Source: Tetrahymena thermophila SB210 (Eukaryota; Ciliophora; Oligohymenophorea; Hymenostomatida; Tetrahymenidae). From it: DNA of 64,000 nucleotides. Position numbers and translations under genes: made by a program. Numbering within the stretch: position 1 is the stretch's first letter; every line of letters starts with the position of its first letter. The notes under the pieces are model-generated. The model made no database searches, was not told the origin of the DNA, and saw nothing but the letters and a program-made list of their open reading frames with translations. Where the stretch lies: NCBI RefSeq assembly GCF_000189635.1, contig NW_002476554.1, positions 649,493-713,492 on the forward strand, in the 5' to 3' direction. Shown here piece after piece: positions 23,714 through 36,034 of the stretch.

Positions 23714-25099
23714 ATGGATACTTTTAATAATTTAACGGGATAATCAAAGAATATTTATCATAAAAGAGAAGATGAGATGAAAATAGCGGAATCCATTTAT
23801 GTTCAATCATTCTTGAGAAATCAGTAGCAAGGTAGTAGTGATATTTTTTAAAAAGTGGAAGAAAAAGTTAAATCTATCAACCCACATTTGAAAGGGATAG
23901 TTAAGGAAGACTTAATGCTTTCAAGCTGCTGTACTCTAACTAAAAATGTTGTGAACTAAAAATCAGAAATAGTGAAAAAATTAGAATAAGAGTCTTAATA
24001 TTATATGGATTAGAAGATTTTAAATATATAATAAAAAAATTAGCCTTTAAATAAATTAAATTCTTAAGACTAAAAAGATATTTTGAAAGCTGCTTTATTC
24101 CAATACTTCAGATAGGAAGGTTGTTAAGTTTAAATTACTAGTAATATCAACAACGATTAAACATACGCCAATTCTTACTAGTCCCAGCTAGTATTAACTG
24201 GGTAAACAGATAAACTTAAGTATCTTTAAGTGGGTATTAATGATCAGTTTTATACTTACTAAAAGATTGTTTCAGACGATGTAACAAAAAAAGAAGTTAT
24301 TTCAAAATTCTTAAAGGCTACTTCAAATCAATATGGAGTTTCTAAAGACCGTATTACTATCTTAGACATATAATAAGGCTGTTAAAGTATGGTCAATTTT
24401 ATTTTTTCAATCAAAGGCTTAAAAACTGATCAAATATTTAAGACTGCAATAGACTAATACTAAATAGAGTTTCCAAAAGCTTAAATATCTGCTATGGCTA
24501 AGTCTCTAATTGATAACTATTAGATCAGTGATGAATACTTGGATGAGAGGTTTAATATGTATTGGGGCGATAGTTACAGTACATAAATAGACTACAGAGG
24601 ATCTCTTCCTAGATAAGGCTACGGCTCAGTACCTTAAAGATACTATTTCCCTGTAGGCTTTTAAGGTTATGGCATTAACGTATAGAAATGGCTTGCAGTA
24701 GATTAATCATGGTTTGGTCAAAGTAAAGATAAAAATGTATGGATTGTGCTTTATCATGCAACTAATGAAAACGGATTAAAAGGTATTTCTTCATCTTATA
24801 TTAAACCTGGATTAAATAATGCTTATGGAGGAACATAATGTAGGTTAACAAATAAAACAATTTTAAGTGGAGCTGGGGCTAATACTTACTTCTCAGATCG
24901 TGCAAGTGGACCTAATTCATCAGAAGGCTATGGAGGAAAAATATAATTGGGAAATAAAAATTATATTATAATGTTCTAATGCAGAGTTAATCCCATTCAT
25001 GTAAGAAGTCCTTATAATATGGAAAGTTACTACACTGTCGAATAAGAATATGCAAAATAAAGTGTGAGGCCATACAGAATACTCCTTAAAGAAGTTTGA
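23714..25099 (+). CDS. Array gene 1: protein with C-terminal ART/PARP-like domain (461 aa)
   Basis: One intronless frame from ATG (23714) to TGA (25097-25099), the shortest array member. The N-terminal 130 residues are Gln/Lys-rich with SINPHLKGIVKEDLMLSS. A middle domain (about 150-300) has YLQVGINDQFYTYQKIVSDD and TSNQYGVSKDRITILDIQ. The C-terminal domain has YRGSLPRQGYGS, YYFPVGFQGYG, SWFG, VWIVLYHATNENGLKGI (His348), TYFSDRASGPNSSEGYGG, QCRVNPIHVR and VEQEYAKQSVRPYRILLKEV. The order His-Thr, Tyr-Phe, then a late Glu/Gln before a Tyr-Arg-Ile-Leu strand resembles the H-Y-E layout of PARP/ART enzymes; that assignment is inference. No signal peptide or membrane segment is seen. Confidence 0.9.
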
Positions 25100-25847
25100 A
25101 ACATTAAAATATTCAAAAAGGATATACATAATAAAGTGACAGGACCTACCTATATAATCCTCAATGAAGAAGTTTTAATTTTTTAAAATTACCTACAATT
25201 TAGTTATTATATATAACTGTTTGAAGTATTTATTTAGATCATGAATGTTTTTTCTGGTTTAAAATATCAAATAGAAATATTTAGAATTTATTTTTTTATT
25301 TTTTTTATTTTTAATATAAACTTAAATTTTGTAGAAATAAATTTTAATTATTATTTAAAATTTGATTAAATAAAATCATATAAAACTAAAAAATTAATAA
25401 AATCTTAAAAAAAATAAATAAATTTGTTACATAGATAGATAAATAGTCTAAAAAGAATTTAGAACTAGTTTTTATTCCGCTTAGTGAAATTAGTCTTTCT
25501 ATTTGAACACACTTTTTGTTAAAATTACAAAATAGGATATACTAATTAGCTTTATGGATTATTTTATATTATTCTTCTGAATGCAAGTAAATTATTCATG
25601 GTAAATTGTTTTTTCTGTACTCCATTTTAAAAAATCATTTGTCAAATACATTTTCAAAATAAATTAAATAAAAAGATAAAAATTCTATTAAAAAAAAAAC
25701 AATTTTAAATAATTTTAAAAATAAATAATATTTTTTTATTTTTCTTTCTATAAATAAAATTCAAATACATTTCTTAATATAAAATTTAAAATAAAGTATA
25801 CTCTATTATAAATAGAGATAAACGAAAAAAAAAAAGGTGATCAACAA
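25100..25847. other. 3' flank of array gene 1 and end of duplicated unit 1
   Basis: AT-rich flank. From about 25180 to 25665 it matches the flank of array gene 2 (about 29980-30490), and part of it (near 25490-25570) also matches the flank of gene 5 near 38870-38940. The junction with unit 2 falls at about 25847, next to an A-run at 25825-25836. No gene is seen. Confidence 0.6.
25120..25178 (+). repeat. Decayed second copy of the C-terminal coding tail, after array gene 1
   Basis: This stretch after the stop aligns with the last 54 coding bases (25046-25099): GAATATGCAAAATAAAGTG in the gene versus GGATATACATAATAAAGTG here, then similar bases to GAAGTTTTAA. Equivalent tails follow the other four genes (29923-29980, 33174-33215, 36055-36103, 38557-38610). 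Confidence 0.75.
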
Positions 25848-26226
25848 TAGTTACTACTGCCAATTATAATTATTCTGAATATGATTAAATCCAAACAGAT
25901 TTTATTTTAAACCTCTTAACAAACAGTAAAAATGTAAATGTTTTACCAAATGGAAAAAATATTGAATTATTCCCTGCTTCGATTAAGCGCTTTCTATCTT
26001 TTAAAGACATGTTTTCAGTAATTTCATTATTTGTCACTAAAGAAGATTTCTGATCAATTAAAGAATAAATTTATTAAGTTTTTTTATTTATATCCCAGGC
26101 TTCTTCGTCCTCTTAATGTCTTAGAAGAGGCCTTAGTCTTATGAAAACTTATATACATTCAGAAACTCTGTTAGAATTTACAGAATTTGCTAAACTTTTT
26201 TAAGAACTACTTCTTACTGGTTTCAT
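25848..26226 (-). pseudogene. Truncated 5' copy of the kinesin-RCC1 gene
   Basis: On the minus strand this repeats kinesin exon 1 at the same length (280 nt, 25947-26226, ATG at 26224-26226) and its GT donor, plus about 100 nt of intron 1, then stops at the duplication junction. There is no frameshift. A few residue changes are visible, for example KPVRSS for KPIRSS, VFIRLRP for VCIRLRP and RHQEDEE for RPQEDEE. Motor exons 2-4 with the P-loop and both switches are absent, so no motor can be made. Reading into the retained intron fragment gives only a short peptide. Confidence 0.9.
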
Positions 26227-27037
26227 TACTTTAGTGCTACTTACTTACTATTCTTTTAATTGAAAATATTGCTTATTATTTGTTTGATAATTCTAACAAT
26301 TGCAAACTATTTAATAAATTTGAATTTTTTATAATTTAAAAGAAATTTTGCAATACTAAAATTAACATGTCTTTTTTGTTTTTGAATCTATTAATGAATA
26401 ACAAATATTTTATAGAACTTTTAAAAAATCTAGCTAGATTATATTGATGATAAATTAACTAACTAACTAGTTAATTAATTTAATAAAAATTAATAAATAA
26501 TCATTTCAATAATTTAATAAAAGTAAATAATATTATTTTATTAAAATTATCTTTTTAAAATAAATATGGTAAGAGAATTAATTATTCTCAAAATAAAATA
26601 TATAAATAAATATATAATTGTTTGTCAATTAGGATATATTTTTATTTCTTTTAATTAATAAATGAAAAATGGTGATATAATAAAATTTATTAAATTACTT
26701 AGGTGTTTTATATTTCAACTTTAAAATTAATTATGAATATTTAACCTCTTTTATCTTAATAATAAATATAAATATATAACAAATTATTAAATAAAGTTAA
26801 TTTAATATAATATTGTTTTATAAAAATCTGAAAAAAGATAATTTTTAAAATATTAAACACTGATATTAATAAAAAAATTAAATAAATGACAGAATAACAT
26901 TTTAATATATTTCTAAAATGTAAACTAAAAATAAAAATAAATAATTATTATTATTAAATAAATTATAAAATAACTAATATAATTCCGTTTTTATTTCAGC
27001 AATATATTACAAATAAGGAGTTAATCAAATATGAATT
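25848..27037. repeat. Segmental duplication, copy 2
   Basis: Copy of 21937-23125 in the same orientation, with scattered substitutions and small indels. It carries the truncated kinesin exon 1 and its promoter side. It begins duplicated unit 2, which continues through array gene 2 to about 30490. Confidence 0.9.
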
Positions 27038-27851
27038 TTTAATATAGCAATAAATAAACCTAATTATTTTAAATATTTGGAAATAACTACATATTTATTA
27101 AAACAATACTTTTAAATCTTTAAATTTATGACTGTAATTAAAATTGTTTAACTGAAATTAATTTGAATATCTAAATTTAGATAATGACTGAATTAGGGAA
27201 ATAATCTCTTTAGTTAAAAACTATGAATTTTAAAAAATATACAAATTAATTTTTTTTCCAAAAAGTATCTTTCATTAAAAAATGGATTATTTTTTTAAAA
27301 ACTGTAAAGTTTGCTAATAATAAAAGCTTCTAAATGGTTAATCTATAAATATAAAATTTTCCTTTTTTTTGAGGAAAATATTGTTTAATAATTTATTATG
27401 ATGTTAGTTAATATAGCTAGTCAAAGGCCATCACAAAGATTTTTAATCCTTCATTATAGACTTATTCTAGTAATGTCTAATAGTAGGATTATGGGAGAAT
27501 TACTCGGGTATTAATTCGATAACTAACTACTCGGTTTCTGGTTATTAAAATATATTAAATATATGGTATTTATTAAAATCTTTATCCTTTAATTTTAGAA
27601 ATTGATTGATTTAAATTTTATATAGGTACCCTTTTTAGGAATTAGAATAAATAAGAACCGAGAAAATCTCTCTTAAATATTCTAAATGCTTTTTAACATC
27701 TCTCAGTTTATTAACTCAAATATAAATTATTAGCAATTAAGAAATTTTGATAAACTTTATTTATTAATTAATTGAAATAAAAAAAGTATTTTAAAAGAAG
27801 AAAGGAAAAAAAGTTAAAAAAACACGCATATTTAAGCTTATCTAAGCAAAG
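27038..27851. other. Upstream spacer of array gene 2
   Basis: 27038-27626 has no counterpart in unit 1 and no gene I can recognise. 27627-27851 matches 23490-23713 and contains the conserved 32-bp box at 27782-27813, so it is the duplicated proximal promoter. Confidence 0.55.
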
Positions 27852-29903
27852 ATGGAGGAAAAAGTAAAATCAGGTATTTCACATATTAGTAAATAATAAA
27901 CAGAATAAAAAGAAAAAAAGAATACTTTTAATAATTTCACAGCATAACCAAATAAAAAAGAAGAATATGGTATTTCTTGTCATATTAAAGATGGTAGTAA
28001 ATAAAATAATCTTTTGAATTATTTAACTAATATAAAAAAAGAAGAATCAGACATTTCAAATCATACTAATTAAAAAACAAAATAAAGAGAATAAAATACT
28101 TTTAATAATTTAAGTTCATATCCATAGAAAAGTTATGATAAAAAAGAAGAATAAGGTATTTCTTGTCATATTAAAGATGGTAGTAAATAAAATAATCTTT
28201 TGAATTAATTAACTAATATAAAAAAAGAAGAATCAGACATTTCAAATCATACTAATTAAAAAACAAAATAAAGAGAATAAAATACTTTTAATAATTTAAG
28301 TTCATATCCATAGAAAAGTTATGATAAAAAAGAAGGATAGGGTATTTCATGTCCTATTAAAGATGGTAGTAAATAAAATACCGAATAAAATTAGTAAAAG
28401 AATCATTTTCATGAATAATTACCTAAAAATTAAGATCAAAAAGAAGTATCAGGTATTCCAAATCATAGTAAATATGGAGGTAAATAAAATACAGAATAAA
28501 AAGGATAAAAGAATACTTTTAATAATTCAATGGGATAACCATAGAAAACTTATCATAAAAATGAAGATGAGATGGAAATAGCGGAATCCATTTACAAACA
28601 GCAATTCTTGAAAAATAAGTAGCAAGATAGTAGTGTTCTTTTGTAAAAAGTAGAAGAAAAAGTTAAATCTATCAACCCACATTTGAAAGGGATAGTTAAG
28701 TAAGACTTAATGCTTTCAAGCAACTATACTCTAACTAAAAATGTTGTGAACTAAAAATCAGAAATAGTGAATAAATTAGAATAAGAGTCTTAATAATATA
28801 TGAAGGATGCAAATTAGAAGATTTTAAATATATAATAGAAAAAATTGCCTTTAAATAAACTAAATCCTTAAGACTAAAAAGATATTTTGAAAGCTGCTTT
28901 ATTCAAATACTTCAGACGGGAAGGTTGTTAAGTTTAAATTACTAGTCATTTAAAAAATGATTAAACATGCGCCAATTCTTACTAGTCCCAGCTAGTATTA
29001 ACTGGGTAAACAAATAAACTTAAATATCTTTAAGTGGGTATTAATGATAAGTCTTATACTTACTAAAAGATTGTTTCAGACGATGTAACAAAAAAAGAAG
29101 TTATTTCAAAATTCTTAAAGGCTACTTCAAATCAATATGGAGTTTCTAAAGACCGTATTACTATCTTAGACATATAATAAGGCTGTTAAAGTATGGTTAA
29201 TTTTATCTTTTCAATCGAAGGCTTAAAAACTGATTAAATACTTAAGACTGCAATAGACTAATACTAAATAGAATTTCCAAGTGCTTACATATCTGCTACG
29301 GCTAAGTCTTTAATTGATAACTATTAGATCAGTGATGAATACTTTGATGAGGAGTATAATATGTATTGGGGCGATAGTTACAGTACATAAATAGACTACA
29401 GAGGATCTCTTCCTAGATAAGGCTAAGGCTCAGTACCTTAAAGATACTATTTCCCTGTAGGCTTTTAAGGTTATGGCATTAACGTAAAGAAATGGCTTGA
29501 AGAAGATTAATCATGGTTTGGCCAAGATTCTGATAAAAATGTATGGATTGTGCTTTATCACGCAACTAATGAAAATGGATTAAAAGGTATTTCTTCATCT
29601 TACATTAAACCTGGACAAAATAATGCTTATGGAGGAGCATAATGTAGGTTAACAAATAAAACAATTTTAAGTGGAGCTGGGGCTAATAGTTACTTCTCAG
29701 ATCGTGCAAGTGGACCTAATTCATCAGAAGACTATGGAGAATAAATATAATTGGGAAATAAAAATTATATTATAATGTTCTAATGCAGAGTTAATCCCAT
29801 TCATGTAAGAAGTCCTTATAATATGGAAAGTTACTACACTGTAGAATAAGAATATGCAAAATAAAGTGTGAGGCCATACAGAATACTCCTTAAAGAAGTT
29901 TGA
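27852..29903 (+). CDS. Array gene 2: ART/PARP-like domain with an expanded N-terminal 62-residue repeat (683 aa)
   Basis: Intronless frame from ATG (27852) to TGA (29901-29903). From about residue 235 it is nearly the same as array gene 1, including SINPHLKGIVKQDLMLSS, YYFPVGFQGYG, VWIVLYHATNENGLKGI, SYFSDRASGPNSSEDYG and SVRPYRILLKEV. The extra N-terminus is built of a 186-bp (62-codon) tandem repeat with phase points at 27969, 28155 and 28341 (GISCHIKDGSKQNN, ISNHTNQKTKQREQNTFNN, SSYPQKSYDKKEE), plus a shorter degenerate unit near 28452. The repeat is Lys/Gln/Asn-rich and probably disordered. Its seed, an NTFNN..QP..YHK motif, is present once in array gene 1, so it grew by internal duplication after the gene duplicated. 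Confidence 0.9.
27969..28480 (+). repeat. Intragenic 186-bp tandem repeat in array gene 2
   Basis: Two almost identical 186-bp units (27969-28154 and 28155-28340), a third partial unit from 28341 and a degenerate fourth from about 28452. The period is a multiple of three, so copy-number change keeps the frame. Confidence 0.9.
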
Positions 29904-30920
29904 ATCATTTAAATATTCAAAAGGATATACATAATAAAGTGTCAGGACCTACCTATATAATCCTAAATGAAGAAGTTTTAATTTTATTAAAATTACCTAT
30001 TATTTAGTTATTACATATAACTGTTTGAAGTATTTATTTAGATCACAAAATATTTTTTTCTCGTTTAAAATAGCAAATAGAAATATTTAGGATTTATTTT
30101 TTTATTTTTATTTTTAATTTTAACTTAAATTTTGTATAAATTAATTTTAATTATTGTTTAAAATTTGATTAAATAAAATCATTTAAAACTAAAAAATTAA
30201 TAAAATCTTTTTTAAAATAAATAAATTTGTTACACATATAGATAGATATTCTATAAAGAATTTAGATCTAGTTTTTATTAGACTTAATGAAATTAGTCTT
30301 TCTATTTGAACACACTTTTATTTGTACAAAATAGGATATACTAATTAGCTTTAAGGACTATTTTATAATATAATAGGAAAAGCGAGGTCTATAACAAAGC
30401 TTTTTTACATATTATTCTTTTGAATGGAAGTAAATCTTTCTTGATTTGTTTTTTCTTTAATCCATTTTAAAAAATCATTTGTCAAATACATTTTAAATAT
30501 ATTTTTTTAAATCAGCAAATACATCCTATCTTATATTTTATAAAAATAATTTTAATTTAAATATTCTAAAAAATCGTTTAACTAATTTAATTTTGGTATC
30601 TATTTATTCATGAGTGCTTGAGTTTTAAATATTCGGAATCATACAATAAATATTTTATATTTTTTTTTTAAGAATAAAATATATAAAAAAAAGATTTATT
30701 TTTCTCAATAATTAGAAATAAGAATTATTAAAGTAGCATCATAATTAAAGCATAATCATTGATAATAATTATTCTAATTTTTTTTCAATATCTTTCAATT
30801 TATTAACTCAAATATAGAAGTTTGTTATGATAAATTTTATTAATTGTAAAATTAAAAGTATTTTAAAAGAAGAAAGGAGATAAAGTAAAGATACGCAAAT
30901 ATAAACTATTCTGAGAAAAT
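29904..30920. other. Spacer between array genes 2 and 3
   Basis: About 1 kb. The left half to about 30490 matches the flank of array gene 1. The right end (about 30780-30920) matches the leader of genes 4 and 5 and contains the 32-bp box at 30854-30885. A decayed C-terminal tail copy lies at 29923-29980. No gene is seen. Confidence 0.55.
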
Positions 30921-33104
30921 ATGGACTCTCTCAATAATCGTTAAAATAACAGCAGAAGCTATTAAAGAAACTAAAGAAATAATAGAAACGCTTACGGTAT
31001 AAAACCATTTAATAGATAAAATAACAATAGAAATATGAATAGATCTAATAACCTTCGTTTAGAAAATAAAAGTATGATCTAGCCATAACTTAAAGAAGAT
31101 ACATCATACGCAAAAATAATAGGACCATGCTGCTTTTATGAAATAAATAAAAACACCTTTTTCTCAGTTTTGATGAAGCGTGTTGCTTAAAAATTTCTTT
31201 CTGTAGACTAGAAGACAAATAAATTAATAAATGAGATTATGATTAGGGCTTAGGGTAAAGAAGAACTAAAAAAGCTGAGAAAGATATTATTCTTATTGTC
31301 TGATAGATTGAAAGGTGTGTCTACAATATTTAATAAATGCTTCACTCGTATGATGTTTTCAGAAGACAGAAATAAAGCTCCAGATTACAAGCTAAAGAGA
31401 TGTGTAGAAGTAATTTTCATAAAGAATCCAACAGATACTCAAAAAAATATGAAAGGATTTAGGAATCCTAAACATGAAGGGTAGATCATCGATTATGAAG
31501 AATATAAGAAGACTTATAATTATAAAAAGGAATTAGACAAGGAAATTGAAGAGAAATAAGAAGACGAGCTGTAAATTGCGGAAGCCATTTTTGTCAAGTC
31601 GTTCTTGTAAAATTAGTAGCAAGATAATACAAATGATGTCTAAAACATTGAAGAACAAAAGTAGGATTTGTAAAAATAAAATTAATTTTAAAATGAGGAA
31701 GAAGAAGAAGATTAGGATGAAGAAGAAGAAAAAGATGAAAGCAGTGACGAAGAAGAAGAAGATGATAACGATGAAGATGATTTTATGGTAGAAGAAATTG
31801 AAGAGACTAAAAATTATTAGAATATACCAGAAAAGGTTCTTTTTGAAAAAGTAGAATAAAAAGTTTAATCTATCAACCCACATCTGAAAGACATAGTTAA
31901 AGAAGACTTGAGGTTTTCATGCAGCTATACTCTAACTAAAAATGTTGTGAACTAAAAACCAGAGGTAGTGTAATAATTAGAATAAGAGTCTGATTAATTT
32001 ATGAAGAATGTAGCTTAGAAGATTTCAAATATATAAAAGACAAACTAGCCATTATATGAATTAGATTCTTCAGACTAAAAAGATATTGTGAAAGCTGCTT
32101 TATTTCAACACTTCAGACAGCAAGGTTGTAAAGTTTAAATTACTAATAAAATTAATTAAGATGAAACATACGCCAATTCTTATTAGTCCTAGCTAGTTTT
32201 GACTGGGTAAACAGATTAACTTAAGTATATTTAAGTGGATATAGATGATAAGTAATATAATTACTCAAAGATAATTTCAGAGCCTGCAACAAAAAATGAA
32301 GTTATTTCAAGATTCGTAAAGGCAACTTCAAATCAATATGGAGTTTCTAAAGATCGTATCACTATTATAGACATAAAAAAGGGACTAAAAAATATCATTA
32401 ATTTTATTACTTCAATTGAAGGCTTAGAAATTGATCATCAATTTAAGACTGCAACAGATTAATACTAAAAAGAGTTTCCAAAAGCTTAAATATCTTCTGT
32501 GGTTAAGTCTCTTATTGATAACTATTAGATTAGTGATCAATACTTTGATGAGAGGTATAATATGTATTGGGACTCTGATCACGATGAATTAGTCACTTAC
32601 AGAGGATCTCTTCCTAGATAAGGCCAAGGCTTAGTACGTTAAAGATACTATTTCCCTGTAGGCTTTTAAGGTTATGGCCTTAATGTATAGAAATGGCTTA
32701 AAGAAGACTAATCATGGTTTGGTCAAAATTCTGATAAAAAAGTATGGATTGTACTTTATCATGCAACTGATGAAAAAGGATTTAAAGGTATCTCTGAATC
32801 CTATATTATGCCTGGATATCGTAATGCATATGGAGGAACAAAATGTAGGTTAACAAATAAAACAATTTTAGGTGGAGATGGGGCTAATAGTTACTTCTCA
32901 GATCGTGCAAGTGGACCTAATTCATCAGAAGGCTATGGAGGAAAAATATGTTTGGGAAATAAAAAGTATATTCTATTATTCTAATGCAGAGTTAACCCCA
33001 ATCATGTGAGAAGTCCTGTTGATAGGGAAACGTACTACACTGTAGAAAAAGAATATGCATAATAAAGTGTGAGACCATACAGAATTCTCCTTAAAGAAGC
33101 TTGA
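30921..33104 (+). CDS. Array gene 3: ART/PARP-like domain with a distinct N-terminal domain and acidic tract (727 aa)
   Basis: Intronless frame from ATG (30921) to TGA (33102-33104). After an Asn/Arg/Gln-rich start, residues about 55-205 form a domain absent from genes 1 and 2: DTSYAKIIGPCCFYEINKN, LFLLSDRLKGVSTIFNKCF, KRCVEVIFIKNP. I do not recognise it. A linker with a Glu/Asp-rich block (EEEEDDNDEDDF) leads into the shared part: SINPHLKDIVKEDLRFS, YYFPVGFQGYG, VWIVLYHATDEKGFKGI, SYFSDRASGPNSSEGYGG, VEKEYAQQSVRPYRILLKEA. It is closest to gene 4. The acidic block and the lack of a signal sequence point to a cytoplasmic or nuclear protein. Confidence 0.9.
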
Positions 33105-33853
33105 TAATAAGATAGTTCACTTATTGTAAGCAGAAAAGTAATAAAAAAATATTTATATAAAACTATCCAAACAGAATATACATAATAAAGTGTAAGGGCC
33201 TATATAAAATTGAAATACATTATTTTGTTAAAGATATTTTTTTTTGGTTTAAAATAGTAAATTAAAATATTTAATTTTTAATATATATTAGCTTAATTTT
33301 GTATAAGTTAATTTTAAAAATAAAATCATTTAAAACTAACAAATTAATATTTTTGAGTGAAAAAATTCACAAAATCTCAGATCTTTTTTTTTGCAAATTA
33401 ACTGGTATTCTACAGTAAATTAGTTTTATGTAAATTTTAGAAATTTTTGTAAAACTCAAAATCTTCTAAATAATCTATCCAACAGATAGATATTAGTATT
33501 ATTTTTGTATGGTGCTAATTCAATTATCGTATCTATTAATAAATAAATACTCGAGTTTCAAATATTCGTAATTGTACAATATTATATATCTTTTAGATAA
33601 TAATAATAAATATCAAATAAAAGATATTTTTTCTCAATATTTGAATACAAAAATTATTAAATTGGCATCAAAGATAAAGCTTAATCAAAGATAATAATTA
33701 TTCTAATTGCATTTCAATATCTTTCAATTTATTAACTCAAATATATTAGTTTTTATAAATTATATTAATTAACTAATTGTAAAATTAAAAGTATTTTAAA
33801 AGAAAAAAGGAGATAAAGGTAATATATATACATATAAACTAATCTGAGAAAAG
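33105..33853. other. Spacer between array genes 3 and 4
   Basis: About 0.75 kb, AT-rich. The right end repeats the leader found before genes 3 and 5, with the conserved box at 33787-33818. A decayed tail copy lies at 33174-33215. No gene is seen. Confidence 0.55.
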
Positions 33854-36034
33854 ATGGACTTTTTCAACTTTGGTTAAAAAGACAACAGCACCAATAAGAT
33901 AAACTATTTAGGAAATAGCGGCTTGGGCTAGGGTAAAAAGCCATATAGTAAAAAAAAAAAATAAAATAACTATCCTAAAAAGTAGAGACCAAATAAACCT
34001 CATTAAGAAATTCAATCTATGATCTAGCCATAAATTAAATAAGATACATCATATGCAAAAATAATAGGCCCATGCTGCTTTTATGAAATAAATAAAAACA
34101 CCTTTTTCTCAGTTTTGATGAAGCGTGTTGCTTAAAAATTTCTTTCTGTAGACTAGAAGACAAATAAATTAATAAATGAGATTATGATTAGGGCTTAGGG
34201 TAAAGAAGAACTAAAAAAGCTGAGAAAGATATTATTTTTATTGTCTGATAGATTGAAAGGTGTGTCTACAATATTTAATAAATGCTTCACTCGTATGATG
34301 TTTTCAGAAGACAGAAATAAAGCTCCAGATAATCAGCTAAAGAGATGTGTAGAAGTAATTTTCATAAGGAATCCAACAGATATTCAAAAAAATATGAAAG
34401 GATTTAGGAATCCTAAACATGAAGGGTAGATCATCGATTATGAATAATATAAGAAGACTTATAATCATAAAAAGGAATTAGACAAGGAAATTGAAGAGAA
34501 ATAAGAAGATGAGTTGCAAATTGCTGAGGCCATTTTCGTCAAGTCGTTCTTGAGAAATCAGTAGCAAGATAATAATACCAATTATATCTAAAACATAGAA
34601 GAACAAAAGTAGGATTTCCAAAATTAAAATTAATTTTAAAATGAGGATAAAGAAGAAGAAAAAGATGCAAGCAGTGACGAAGAAGAAGAAGATGATAACG
34701 ATGAAGATGATTTTATGGCAGAAGAAATTGAAGAGACTAAAGACTATTAAAATTTACCAGAAAAAGTTCTTTTGTAAAAAATAGAATAAAAAGTTTAATC
34801 CATCAACCCACATCTAAAAAACATAGTTAAAGAAGACTTGAGGTTTTCATGCAATTATACTCTGACTTAAAATGTTGTGAACTAAAAACCAGAAGTAGTG
34901 CAATAATTAGAATAAGAGTCTGATTAATTTATGAAGAATGTAGCTTAGAAGATTTCAAATATATAAAAGACAAACTAGCCATTAAATAAATTAAATTCTT
35001 CAGACTAAAAAGATATTGTGAAAGCTGCTTTATTTCAACACTTCAGATAGCAAGGTTGTAAAGTTTAAATTACTAATAAAATTAATAAAGATGAAACATA
35101 CGCCAATTCTTATTAATCATAGCTAGTTTTGACTGGGTAAATAGATTAACTTAAATATATTTAAGTGGGTATTGATGATAAGTAATATACTTACTAAAAG
35201 ATTGTTTCAGAACCTGCAACAAAAAATGAAGTTATTTCAAGATTCGTAAAGGCAACTTCAAATCAATATGGAGTTTCTAAAGACCGTATCACTATCTTAG
35301 ACATATAAAAAGGTTTTAAAAGTATTGTTAATTTTATTACTGCAATCGAAGGTTTAGAAATTGATCATCAATTTAAGACTGCAACAGATTAATATTAAAA
35401 AGAGTTTCCTAAAGCTTAAATTTCTTCTGTGGTTAAGTCTCTTATTGATAACTATTAGATTAGTGATCAATACTTTGATGAGAGGTTTAATATGTATTGG
35501 GATCCTTACCACAGTACTATGGTCGATTACAGAGGATCTCTTCCTAGATAAGGTTAAGGCTTAGTAGCTTAAAGATACTATTTCCCTGTAGGATTTTAAG
35601 GTTATGGCCTTAACGTATAGAAATGGCTTAAAGAAGACTAATCATGGTTTGGTCAAAATTCTAATAAAAACGTATGGATTGTACTTTATCATGCAACTGA
35701 TGAAAATGGATTTAAAGGAATTTCTAAATCTTATATTAAGCCTGGATAAAATAATTATTATGGGGGAACAAAATGTAGGTTAACAAATAAAACGATTTTA
35801 GATGGAGCTGGAGCTAATAGTTACTTCTCAGATCGTGCAAGCGGACCTAATTCATCAGAAGGCTATGGAGGAAAAATATATTTGGGAAATAAAAAGTATA
35901 TTCTATTATTCTAATGCAGAGTTAATCCCATTCATGTAAGGAGTCCTGTTGATATGGAAAGCTACTACACAGTCGAAAAAGAATATGCATAATAAAGTGT
36001 AAGACCATACAGAATTCTCCTTAAAGAGGCTTGA
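33854..36034 (+). CDS. Array gene 4: close paralogue of array gene 3 (726 aa)
   Basis: Intronless frame from ATG (33854) to TGA (36032-36034). The first 50 residues (MDFFNFGQKDNSTNK, then a Lys/Gln-rich stretch) differ from gene 3, but from DTSYAKIIGPCCFYEINKN on the two are nearly the same. The unknown N-terminal domain, acidic block, middle domain (TSNQYGVSKDRITILDIQ) and C-terminal domain (VWIVLYHATDENGFKGI, SYFSDRASGPNSSEGYGG, SVRPYRILLKEA) are all kept. The predicted His, Tyr and late Glu/Gln positions of an ART-like site are unchanged. The abrupt switch from divergent to near-identical sequence inside the N-terminus suggests recombination or gene conversion with gene 3. Confidence 0.9.
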
